In this document: positions 7,492 through 13,569 of the stretch, piece after piece
Numbering within the stretch: the stretch's first letter is position 1
How the letters are laid out: each line of letters begins with the position of its first letter
Assembly: GCA_030731855.1 (NCBI GenBank)
Contig: JANQTG010000077.1
Coordinates: 1 to 32,065 of the forward strand
Reading direction: 5' to 3'
From: Cellulophaga sp.
GTDB lineage: Bacteria; Bacteroidota; Bacteroidia; Flavobacteriales; Flavobacteriaceae
Length of the DNA: 32,065 bases
Program-made: the position numbers and the translations under genes
Notes under the pieces: model-generated
The model's database searches: none
Told to the model about the DNA's origin: nothing
The model's input: the letters and a program-made list of their open reading frames with translations, nothing else

Positions 7492-8148
7492 ATGCAAAAA
7501 AAAGATTTATCCCTATACCATATTATAAAACCTTCAACAGTAAAAAATCAGAAAGCACCTGTGCTTTTTATGCTTCACGGTTACGGTAGTGATGAAAACG
7601 ATTTATTTTCATTTGCGAGAGAATTACCTGAAAACTTGTGTATTATTTCGCTTAGAGCACCTTACGCAATGCAACCTTATGGAAATGCTTGGTATGCCAT
7701 AAATTTTGATGCAGATCAAGGCAAATGGAGTGATGACGAACAAGCCAAAATATCAAGAGATAAAATAGCATTGTTTATCACAGAAGCTTGCGAAGCTTAT
7801 AATTTAGATGCTAATAATGTTACCTTATTAGGTTTTAGTCAAGGAACTATTTTAAGTTATGCAGTTGCTTTATCTTATCCTAAAAAAGTGAATAAGGTTA
7901 TTGCTTTGAGCGGCTATATTAACGAAAATATTTTAGTGGATAGCTATAAAAATAACGACTTTAAGAATTTAAAATTCTACTGCTCTCACGGTTCTGTAGA
8001 CCAAGTAATTCCCGTAGAATGGGCTGCTAAAGCGCCTATATTTTTAAACAATCTAGGTATTGAAAACACCTATGAAGAGTTTCCTGTAGGGCATGGAGTT
8101 GCACCACAAAATTTTTCTTCCTTTAAAAAATGGCTTGGGTCTATTTAA
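7492..8148 (+). CDS. carboxylesterase / phospholipase-type alpha/beta hydrolase
   Basis: A 218-residue cytoplasmic alpha/beta hydrolase of the Abhydrolase_2 (YpfH/carboxylesterase) family. Visible parts: PVLFMLHGYGSDENDLF (oxyanion-hole HG region, residues 23-39), nucleophile elbow GFSQG with Ser116, Asp170 in HGSVDQVIP, and His201 in VGHGVAP. The triad order and spacing match the family, and length is typical. Members hydrolyse short acyl esters or lysophospholipids; the substrate here is unknown. The start is the ATG right after a 48-bp CACTATTT array, with no Shine-Dalgarno. The 3' flank contains a second period-8 AATGTANN array. Confidence 0.9.
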   Translation: MQKKDLSLYHIIKPSTVKNQKAPVLFMLHGYGSDENDLFSFARELPENLCIISLRAPYAMQPYGNAWYAINFDADQGKWSDDEQAKISRDKIALFITEACEAYNLDANNVTLLGFSQGTILSYAVALSYPKKVNKVIALSGYINENILVDSYKNNDFKNLKFYCSHGSVDQVIPVEWAAKAPIFLNNLGIENTYEEFPVGHGVAPQNFSSFKKWLGSI

Positions 8149-8149
8149 A

Positions 8150-8270
8150 GATGTACTAATGTAGTTAATGTAATAATGAGTGAAAAAGTTCAAACACAAG
8201 TTAAAGTTAAAAATTGATTACTGTAAAAAATGTAACAATTTAACTAATTTATCAATAGTTATAATTTGAA
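8150..8270. repeat. period-8 AATGTANN array, copy B (two blocks)
   Basis: Starting 2 bp after the esterase stop: units near ATGTACT, AATGTAGTT, AATGTAAT, AATGAGTG (8151-8182), then after an unrelated stretch AATGTAAC, AATTTAACT, AATTTATC, AATAGTTAT, AATTTGAA (8229-8270). Some units are 9 bases. It ends with TTTGAAAAT as copy C does. No hairpin terminator is seen between the two convergent genes. Confidence 0.65.
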
Positions 8271-8338
8271 AATTACGCTGTCTAAGCCACCACTCATGTC
8301 ACTAGTAAAATAATTCACTTTTTTAACTAAAAAACTAC

Positions 8339-8830
8339 CTACTCTTTCGCGTACAATAAGTTGTCTTGTAAGGTAAAATCGACACTTAAATCATCTTTAA
8401 GTTCATATTTTATTAAAAGTTCACCCCAATATTGACCGTCTGAAAAATCGGTTAAAATCCATTTATGGTTGAGTATTTTAATTTTATTTATTTTAAAATC
8501 ACCATCCATACCTTCGTAAGGCACTAAAGGATTATCCCCTTTGGTTTCATTAGTTTCTAATAATTTATCTGCAATATATCGTGATATATTTTTAATATTC
8601 AAATGGTCATAATACGCTAATGCATCGTCATTATTTTCTAAAGAAAAATATTCAATCTCTAACATTTTTAGGTGTAGTTTTTGAATAGAATCTTTAAGCA
8701 GTACTCTTTCGCTTTCTAAAGACTGTATTTTACTAGTCGTTTCTTTCACCATAGTATCTGCGCTCATAAATTGATACAAAGCGATTAACAAAGCGAAAAC
8801 AAATAGGTATAAAAATATTTTACTTTTCAT
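8339..8830 (-). CDS. membrane-anchored coiled-coil hypothetical protein
   Basis: A 163-residue protein. Residues about 4-22 (KIFLYLFVFALLIALYQFM) form one membrane helix or uncleaved signal. Residues 30-60 are heptad-like and rich in Glu, Lys and Leu (coiled coil). The C-terminal half (GDFKINKIKILNHKWILTDF, then YWGELLIKYELKDD) looks like a small beta domain. Similar flavobacterial proteins are sometimes labelled hydrolase without catalytic evidence; I see no catalytic motif. It starts 28 bp after the MBL hydrolase gene on the same strand, so the two are an operon. The most likely location is the periplasmic side of the inner membrane. Function unknown. Confidence 0.75.
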   Translation of the reverse strand: MKSKIFLYLFVFALLIALYQFMSADTMVKETTSKIQSLESERVLLKDSIQKLHLKMLEIEYFSLENNDDALAYYDHLNIKNISRYIADKLLETNETKGDNPLVPYEGMDGDFKINKIKILNHKWILTDFSDGQYWGELLIKYELKDDLSVDFTLQDNLLYAKE

Positions 8831-8858
8831 TGGGTATTTTTTTTGATAAGATTAGTAG

Positions 8859-9623
8859 TTAAACGTTTATGATTAAATTATCATATGCCAAAAAAACATT
8901 TTCAGGCAACTTTTTTTGTACTTCATCGTGAAACCCTAAATGATGACTAATATGAGTAAAGTAAGCCTTTTCTGGAGCAATTAAAGCTACAAAAGCTAAG
9001 GCTTCTTCTAAATTAAAATGAGAATGATGTGGTTCTTCACGTAATGCATTTACCACCAGAACTTTTACCCCTTTTAATTTCGCTATTTCGTCAGTAGGTA
9101 CTGTTTTTACATCCGTTAAATAAGCAAAATCTTTAAATCTGTACCCAAAAACTTGAAGCCTATTATGATGTACTTCTACAGGCACTACAACGATATTTCC
9201 TAATTTTAGAGAACTATTATTTTTTACTTCATGAATTTGGACAGAAGGTGCTCCTGGATATCTATTTTCATCAGCAAAAATATAATCGAAACGTACTTTT
9301 AAAGCCTCAATAACACGTTTATGAGCGTAAATAGGAATATCACCTTGTCTAAAAAAATAAGGTCGTATATCATCTATTCCTGCTGTATGATCAGAATGTT
9401 CGTGGGTAAAAAGAATTCCGTCTAGCCTATTAATCGGGTTTTTCAACATTTGTTGCCTAAAATCCGGACCGCAATCAATCACATAATTATAGGTTTCCCA
9501 AGAAATTAAAACAGAAACTCTTAGTCTTTTGTCTTTTAAATTATCACTTAAACACACAGGGTGTTTGCTTCCTATTACTGGAATTCCCTGTGATGTTCCT
9601 GTTCCTAAAAAAGTAATTTTCAA
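8859..9623 (-). CDS. PhnP-like MBL-fold metallo-hydrolase
   Basis: A 254-residue metallo-beta-lactamase-fold enzyme. The N-terminus MKITFLGTGTSQGIPVIG is typical of the PhnP-like subgroup, and the metal motif HEHSDH sits at residues 74-79 (LFTHEHSDHTAGIDD). Later ligands appear in YLTDVK and in THISHHLGFHD near the C-terminus. Members of this subgroup are phosphodiesterases acting on cyclic or small nucleotide-like substrates, but the substrate cannot be told here. The isolated gene has no phosphonate genes around it, so the phn label should not be used. It is first in a two-gene minus-strand operon and shares a divergent promoter region with the 482-aa gene. Confidence 0.9.
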   Translation of the reverse strand: MKITFLGTGTSQGIPVIGSKHPVCLSDNLKDKRLRVSVLISWETYNYVIDCGPDFRQQMLKNPINRLDGILFTHEHSDHTAGIDDIRPYFFRQGDIPIYAHKRVIEALKVRFDYIFADENRYPGAPSVQIHEVKNNSSLKLGNIVVVPVEVHHNRLQVFGYRFKDFAYLTDVKTVPTDEIAKLKGVKVLVVNALREEPHHSHFNLEEALAFVALIAPEKAYFTHISHHLGFHDEVQKKLPENVFLAYDNLIINV

Positions 9624-9641
9624 GCCGTAAATTATTTACAT

Positions 9642-9649
9642 CAAATTTA
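9642..9649 (-). promoter_or_regulatory. -7 element TAAATTTG for the MBL hydrolase operon
   Basis: On the minus strand TAAATTTG matches TAnnTTTG and lies 18 bases before the ATG at 9623, giving a leader of roughly 15 bases. No clear -33 TTG at the expected spacing. Confidence 0.5.
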
Positions 9650-9684
9650 TAACATTATTTATTTAATAGCTTGTTGATTCTCAC

Positions 9685-9692
9685 TAACTTTG
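9685..9692 (+). promoter_or_regulatory. -7 element TAACTTTG for the 482-aa gene
   Basis: TAACTTTG matches TAnnTTTG and lies 16 bases before ATG 9709. With the minus-strand element at 9642-9649 it makes a compact divergent promoter pair. The TTG triplets at 9671-9676 are too close to serve as the -33 box. Confidence 0.5.
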
Positions 9693-9708
9693 TAGTAAAC
9701 AATTAACA

Positions 9709-11157
9709 ATGGCTTCTGTCTTAAAGAAAGATACTCTATTTGAGAACATCCCTTCGATAAAATCAAAAACACTTAGAATAAATCTTAATCCAGATATATA
9801 CGGCACCTTTTCTGAAATTGGTGCTGGCCAAGAAACGTCTGGTCATTTTTTTAGATCTGGTGGCGCTTCTGGAACTATTGCAAAAGCTATGAGTGCTTAT
9901 GATAAGGACTTTAGTGATGCCATTTATGGTATTGAAGAAGATGGTCGTTATGTAACCCAGGCGCGTTTAAAGAAAATGTTAAGTCATGAAATGACTAACA
10001 TGGAAGATCGGATTAGCAGAAAAAAACATCCGGAACGTTTGTTTTTTTCCTATGCCAATACAGTAGCTACCATTGATTTTTCAAAAAGATATAAAGGCCA
10101 CGGTTGGTTAGGTATTCGCTATCAATTAGATCCTCATCAAAAAGAGTATGATGAAATAATTCTGCACGTTCGTTTTAAACAAAACGAAGCACGCTTGCAA
10201 CAAGAAACTTTAGGTATTTTAGGGGTCAATTTAATTTATGGTGCTTTTTATAAAAATGATAAGCCTAGGAAAATTCTTAAATACCTTTATGATCATCTAG
10301 ATAAAGATACTTTAGAAGTTGACATGATTAACTTTTCTGGACCAAACTTTAAAGATGTAGACAACAGATTAATGAGCTTACAGCTTATTAAAAATGATAT
10401 GACCGATGCCGTTATGTTTAGCTCTGATGGCACTAATTTATTACCGGCTGCCGTACTTTACAAAAAAAACATATTAGCGCTACGTGGTAGTTTTAGACCT
10501 GTTACCAATGTTAATATGGATATGCTTAAAAAGTCATACGATATTTTTGTACGAGAACCAAGTGTAGAAGAAGAAAACACGATGGTAATCTTTGAGATAA
10601 CCTTATCGAACCTAAAAGCTTCTGGCGAAATCGATGAACAAGATTTTATGGATCGAGCAGAACTACTTTGTTCTCTGGGCCATACGGTAATGATTTCTAA
10701 GTTTCAAGAATATTATAAATTAGTAGAATACTTTAGCAATTACACCAAAGCCAAAATTGGCTTAACCATGGGCGTTAATAATTTAGTGGATATTTTTGAC
10801 GAAAAATATTACCGCCATTTAAGTGGTGGTATTTTAGAAGCTTTTGGTAAACTATTCTTTAAAGATTTAAAAGTGTATTTGTACCCTATGAAAAACGAAG
10901 AAACTGGTCAGATTATGACCAGTAACAATGTTAAGGTGCACCCACGAATGAAAGAACTTTATAAGTTCTTTAAATATAATGGAAAAGTGATGGATATAAT
11001 TGATTACGATCCTGAAATATTACATGTTTTTTCTAGAGACATTTTAAAGAAAATTATTGCGGGCGAAAAAGGATGGGAAAAAGTAATGCCAGCTGGTATT
11101 GCAGAAATTATTAAAGAAAAACAATTATTTGTTCGTAAAGAAATTGAGCAAAATTAA
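9709..11157 (+). CDS. conserved 482-aa protein of unknown function
   Basis: A 482-residue soluble protein with no signal peptide or membrane helix. Highly patterned segments include YGTFSEIGAGQETSGHFF, SGTIAKAMSAYDKDFSDAIYG and KIGLTMGVNNLVDIFDE. Close relatives in flavobacteria are, as far as I recall, labelled nicotinate-nucleotide adenylyltransferase or TonB-dependent receptor. Neither fits: there is no HxGH nucleotidyltransferase motif and no barrel or plug. The sequence density suggests an enzyme with several conserved acidic residues, but no known fold is obvious by eye. It is transcribed alone from its own promoter and ends in a strong terminator. Treat as a conserved orphan family. 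Confidence 0.8.
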   Translation: MASVLKKDTLFENIPSIKSKTLRINLNPDIYGTFSEIGAGQETSGHFFRSGGASGTIAKAMSAYDKDFSDAIYGIEEDGRYVTQARLKKMLSHEMTNMEDRISRKKHPERLFFSYANTVATIDFSKRYKGHGWLGIRYQLDPHQKEYDEIILHVRFKQNEARLQQETLGILGVNLIYGAFYKNDKPRKILKYLYDHLDKDTLEVDMINFSGPNFKDVDNRLMSLQLIKNDMTDAVMFSSDGTNLLPAAVLYKKNILALRGSFRPVTNVNMDMLKKSYDIFVREPSVEEENTMVIFEITLSNLKASGEIDEQDFMDRAELLCSLGHTVMISKFQEYYKLVEYFSNYTKAKIGLTMGVNNLVDIFDEKYYRHLSGGILEAFGKLFFKDLKVYLYPMKNEETGQIMTSNNVKVHPRMKELYKFFKYNGKVMDIIDYDPEILHVFSRDILKKIIAGEKGWEKVMPAGIAEIIKEKQLFVRKEIEQN

Positions 11158-11172
11158 TACAACTAAGATAAG

Positions 11173-11210
11173 AAAAAAGGCTATTTGAGTTTTTAAATAG
11201 CCTTTTTTTT
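11173..11210 (+). terminator. strong bidirectional-looking terminator
   Basis: AAAAAAGGCTATTT (11173-11186) pairs perfectly with AAATAGCCTTTTTT (11195-11208) over an 8-base loop, with T-run to 11210. It ends the 482-aa gene; the A-run on the other side means it could also stop the convergent bcp transcript. Confidence 0.9.
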
Positions 11211-11286
11211 AGTTTACTTATAGATTGACATAAATATGCTTAACCATTTTAATGGCAAATACTTAAGTAATATAAATAGTTGTATT

Positions 11287-11739
11287 TTAAGACAATAATT
11301 GTGAAGCGTGGTCTTTGGTCTTCACCTTATCGATAACATCTGTAACTACACCTTTTTCATCGATAACAAAAGTCATTCTATGAATTCCGTCATATTCTTT
11401 TCCCATAAATTTTTTTGGACCCCAAACCCCAAAAGCGTCAATAACGCTTCGATCTTCATCCGCCAATAATGGAAAAGGAAAAAAATATTTATCCTTAAAA
11501 CTCGCTTGCTTTTTTTCTGAGTCGGCACTTACTCCTAATAATTCATACCCTTGTGCTTGAAATTGTTCATAATTGTCTCTTAGATTACAAGCTTCTGCTG
11601 TGCAGCCAGGTGTATTTGCTTTTGGATAAAAGAACACAATTAATTTACTTCCTAAATAATCAGACCCTTTTACGATAGTCCCATCTTGATCTTTTGAAAT
11701 AAAATTGGGCATCTTATCGCCTATTTTTAGTGTTTCCAT
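11287..11739 (-). CDS. bcp: thioredoxin-dependent thiol peroxidase (BCP peroxiredoxin)
   Basis: A 150-residue peroxiredoxin of the BCP/PrxQ group that reduces hydrogen peroxide and organic hydroperoxides using thioredoxin. The active site reads YPKANTPGCTAEACNLRD: peroxidatic Cys46 in PGCT and resolving Cys51 five residues later, the atypical two-Cys arrangement. The start METLKIGDKMPNF and length are standard. It is cytoplasmic. The gene is divergent from nth with a 102-bp intergenic region that carries a 27-bp palindromic block 16 bp upstream of this start, which may hold a control site. Convergent with the 482-aa gene. Confidence 0.95.
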   Translation of the reverse strand: METLKIGDKMPNFISKDQDGTIVKGSDYLGSKLIVFFYPKANTPGCTAEACNLRDNYEQFQAQGYELLGVSADSEKKQASFKDKYFFPFPLLADEDRSVIDAFGVWGPKKFMGKEYDGIHRMTFVIDEKGVVTDVIDKVKTKDHASQLLS

Positions 11740-11754
11740 AGCTATTTTTAATTA

Positions 11755-11781
11755 AATTCGTATTTCGTAAAATTACGAATT
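11755..11781. promoter_or_regulatory. palindromic block between bcp and nth
   Basis: AATTCGTA (11755-11762) and TACGAATT (11774-11781) are perfect inverted arms; inside, TTCGTAA and TTACGAA (11764-11779) form a second nested palindrome. It is centred about 30 bp upstream of the bcp start. A minus-strand near-match to the -7 box (TAATTTTA) lies within it, so a bound repressor could block that promoter. Confidence 0.45.
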
Positions 11782-11841
11782 AACATGATATATGTCTTGT
11801 AATTTAAGTGCCTTTTACTAAATTATTTTTAAATTGAAAAA

Positions 11842-12504
11842 ATGACAAAAGCCGAAAAAGTAGCTTTTACCATACAGACGCTAAAAAAATTATATCCAAC
11901 AATTCCTGTTCCATTAGATCATAAAGACCCTTATACTTTATTGATTGCCGTACTCCTTTCGGCTCAAAGTACGGATGTTCGTGTCAATCAAATTACGCCT
12001 TTATTATTCCAAAAAGCGGATAATCCGTATGATATGATAAAATTATCGGTAGAGGAAATTCGCGATATTATTCGGCCTGTTGGTTTATCGCCCATGAAAT
12101 CAAAACGAAATTATGGCTTATCAAAAATGTTGGTAGAAAAATATGATGGTATTGTACCTCGAGAGCTAGAATTATTAGAAGAGTTTCCTGCCGTTGGACA
12201 TAAAACAGCTAGTGTCGTAGTTTCGCAAGCCTTCGGAATTCCTGCTTTTCCTGTTGATACCCATATTCATAGATTGTTATATAGATGGGGATTTACGAAT
12301 GGCAAAAATGTAGTTCAGACCGAAAAAGATGCAAAGCGTTTGTTTCCGAAAGAAATTTGGAACGACTTACATTTGCAGATTATTTGGTACGGTCGTGAGT
12401 ATTCACCAGCACGCGGTTGGGATTTAGAGAATGATATCATTACCAAAACCATAGGAAGAAAAAAAGTACTCAACGCATATTATAAAACTAAAAAGAGCCG
12501 CTAA
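11842..12504 (+). CDS. nth: endonuclease III, iron-sulfur-free type
   Basis: A 220-residue HhH-GPD DNA glycosylase/AP lyase for oxidised pyrimidines in base excision repair. The helix-hairpin-helix reads LEEFPAVGHKTASVVVS with catalytic Lys121, and the Asp of PVDTHIHR is Asp139. The substrate helix LLIAVLLSAQSTDVRVNQ is intact. The C-terminal region that in E. coli Nth holds four cysteines for a 4Fe-4S cluster is instead WYGREYSPARGWDLENDIIT, and the whole protein has no cysteine. From memory this is usual in flavobacterial homologues. The last codons form the left arm of a terminator. It is divergent from bcp, which also deals with oxidative damage. Confidence 0.93.
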   Translation: MTKAEKVAFTIQTLKKLYPTIPVPLDHKDPYTLLIAVLLSAQSTDVRVNQITPLLFQKADNPYDMIKLSVEEIRDIIRPVGLSPMKSKRNYGLSKMLVEKYDGIVPRELELLEEFPAVGHKTASVVVSQAFGIPAFPVDTHIHRLLYRWGFTNGKNVVQTEKDAKRLFPKEIWNDLHLQIIWYGREYSPARGWDLENDIITKTIGRKKVLNAYYKTKKSR

Positions 12505-12518
12505 TTGCGGCTCTTTTT
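12490..12518 (+). terminator. terminator overlapping the nth stop codon
   Basis: AAAAAGAGCCGC (12490-12501) pairs perfectly with GCGGCTCTTTTT (12507-12518); the loop TAATT contains the nth stop codon. The left arm therefore encodes the final Lys-Ser-Arg. The A/T-ended arms may work in both directions and so also end the opposing 47-aa ORF transcript. Confidence 0.9.
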
Positions 12519-12523
12519 AGTTT

Positions 12524-12667
12524 TTAGTTTAAACTGTTCTCAAACTGCATATTATCATATGTCACAATGTTGAGCGATTTAGAATAATTCATCAGGAAGT
12601 TTATAGTTTCCGGACATGCTTTAGCCAATCTACAAGCATTTTGATTCTCAGAGTAAATTTTTTCCAT
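12524..12667 (-). CDS. 47-aa small protein downstream of the sigma factor
   Basis: A 47-residue ORF on the minus strand, ATG at 12667-12665, TAA at 12526-12524. It begins MEKIYSENQNACRLAKACPE and continues TINFLMNYSKSLNIV, ending NMQFENSLN. It has two cysteines six residues apart (positions 12 and 18), no signal peptide and no membrane helix. It starts 70 bp after the ECF sigma gene on the same strand and ends just before a two-way terminator, so it is positioned as the last gene of a sigma-factor operon. I recall similar short proteins beside this sigma factor in flavobacteria, which would need checking. Possible roles are regulator of the sigma factor or a simple stress peptide; neither is shown. 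Confidence 0.6.
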   Translation of the reverse strand: MEKIYSENQNACRLAKACPETINFLMNYSKSLNIVTYDNMQFENSLN

Positions 12668-12737
12668 ATATTTAGTTTTGTTATGTTAAGATAACGCCAC
12701 TTAAATGGAAATATTGTTTGGTTCGACCTACGGTCGA

Positions 12738-13319
12738 TTAATTCGTTAAAACGATATTATTTTTTTCAATTACCTTTCTAAGGTTAATTAAGGCATAACG
12801 CATTCTTCCTAAAGCGGTATTAATGCTCACTCCGGTATTTTCTGAAATTTCTTTAAAGCTCATGTCGCGATAAATACGCATCATCAATACTTCTTTTTGA
12901 TCTTCAGGTAATTCTTCAATCAATAAATTTAAATCACAGTCTATTTGATCTTTAATCAACTGTTTTTCAATATTTAACTGATCATCACCAATTACAGAAA
13001 AGATATTAAAATCATCATTTCCTTCGAACATTGGCATTCTTTTATTTTTTCTAAAGTGATCTATCACTAAGTTATGCGCTATTCGCATCACCCATGGTAA
13101 AAATTTACCTTCTTCACTATACGATCCTTTTCTAAGTGTTTTTATCACTTTAATAAAGGTATCTTGAAAAATATCTTCCGTAATATCTCTGTCTAAAACT
13201 TTAGAATAAATAAAACTAGATATTCTTTGGTTATGACGATTAATCAAAATTTCAAGCGCTTTTTCTTCGCCGTTGATATAATTTTTTACTAAAACTGAGT
13301 CATCAATCTGTAGTTCCAT
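12738..13319 (-). CDS. ECF-type RNA polymerase sigma factor
   Basis: A 193-residue sigma-70 family factor with only regions 2 and 4. Region 2 spans about residues 20-95, including DITEDIFQDTFIKVI and FLPWVMRIAHNLVIDHFRK, the -10-binding helix pair. Region 4 covers 133-185 (LPEDQKEVLMMRIYRDMSF, then INTALGRMRYALINLRK), the -35-binding helix-turn-helix. No anti-sigma gene with a membrane helix is adjacent, unlike many ECF operons; the only same-strand neighbour is a 47-aa ORF. The leader is unusually long (about 120 bases) if the promoter near 13443-13469 is used. The regulon is unknown. It is divergent from uvrA. Confidence 0.92.
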   Translation of the reverse strand: MELQIDDSVLVKNYINGEEKALEILINRHNQRISSFIYSKVLDRDITEDIFQDTFIKVIKTLRKGSYSEEGKFLPWVMRIAHNLVIDHFRKNKRMPMFEGNDDFNIFSVIGDDQLNIEKQLIKDQIDCDLNLLIEELPEDQKEVLMMRIYRDMSFKEISENTGVSINTALGRMRYALINLRKVIEKNNIVLTN

Positions 13320-13442
13320 ACAAATTACTTTTTTTGGTTAAAATTAGGGGGTCCTCTCCTTTGACGGTTTTGGACTTTTACTAAACTAAAATTTTTAAAA
13401 AGTAATTTTGCTTTATAGGCTACTGTGTTTTTAATTATACGT

Positions 13443-13469
13443 CAAATATACCCAAATAAGAGACTTCAA
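13443..13469 (-). promoter_or_regulatory. candidate sigma-factor promoter TTG-N16-TATATTTG
   Basis: On the minus strand TTG (13469-13467) is followed after 16 bases by TATATTTG (13450-13443), a full -7 match with slightly short spacing. It would give a leader of about 120 bases before ATG 13319, rich in G/C in its middle (around 13346-13360). Confidence 0.4.
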
Positions 13470-13543
13470 AAAAAAAGTTTGTTGTGGAATGCAATATTTT
13501 TGATGTTAAAACGTGTATTCTAGTGATTCAAGTAGTCAAATTG

Positions 13544-13551
13544 TATCTTTG
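13544..13551 (+). promoter_or_regulatory. -7 element TATCTTTG for uvrA
   Basis: TATCTTTG matches TAnnTTTG and lies 18 bases before ATG 13570. It falls inside the longer GTG-initiated reading frame (from 13513), so the ATG is the better start. No clear -33 TTG at normal spacing. Confidence 0.55.
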
Positions 13552-13569
13552 CACTCTATAAATACGAGT

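Noticed and set aside
12722-12736. TCGACC-TAC-GGTCGA hairpin between the sigma gene and the 47-aa ORF
   Set aside because: Short stem with a three-base loop and no U-tract; could be a processing site but too weak to list.
13513-13569. GTG-initiated 19-residue extension of UvrA
   Set aside because: The -7 element TATCTTTG lies within it, so transcription starts downstream; the family start matches ATG 13570.
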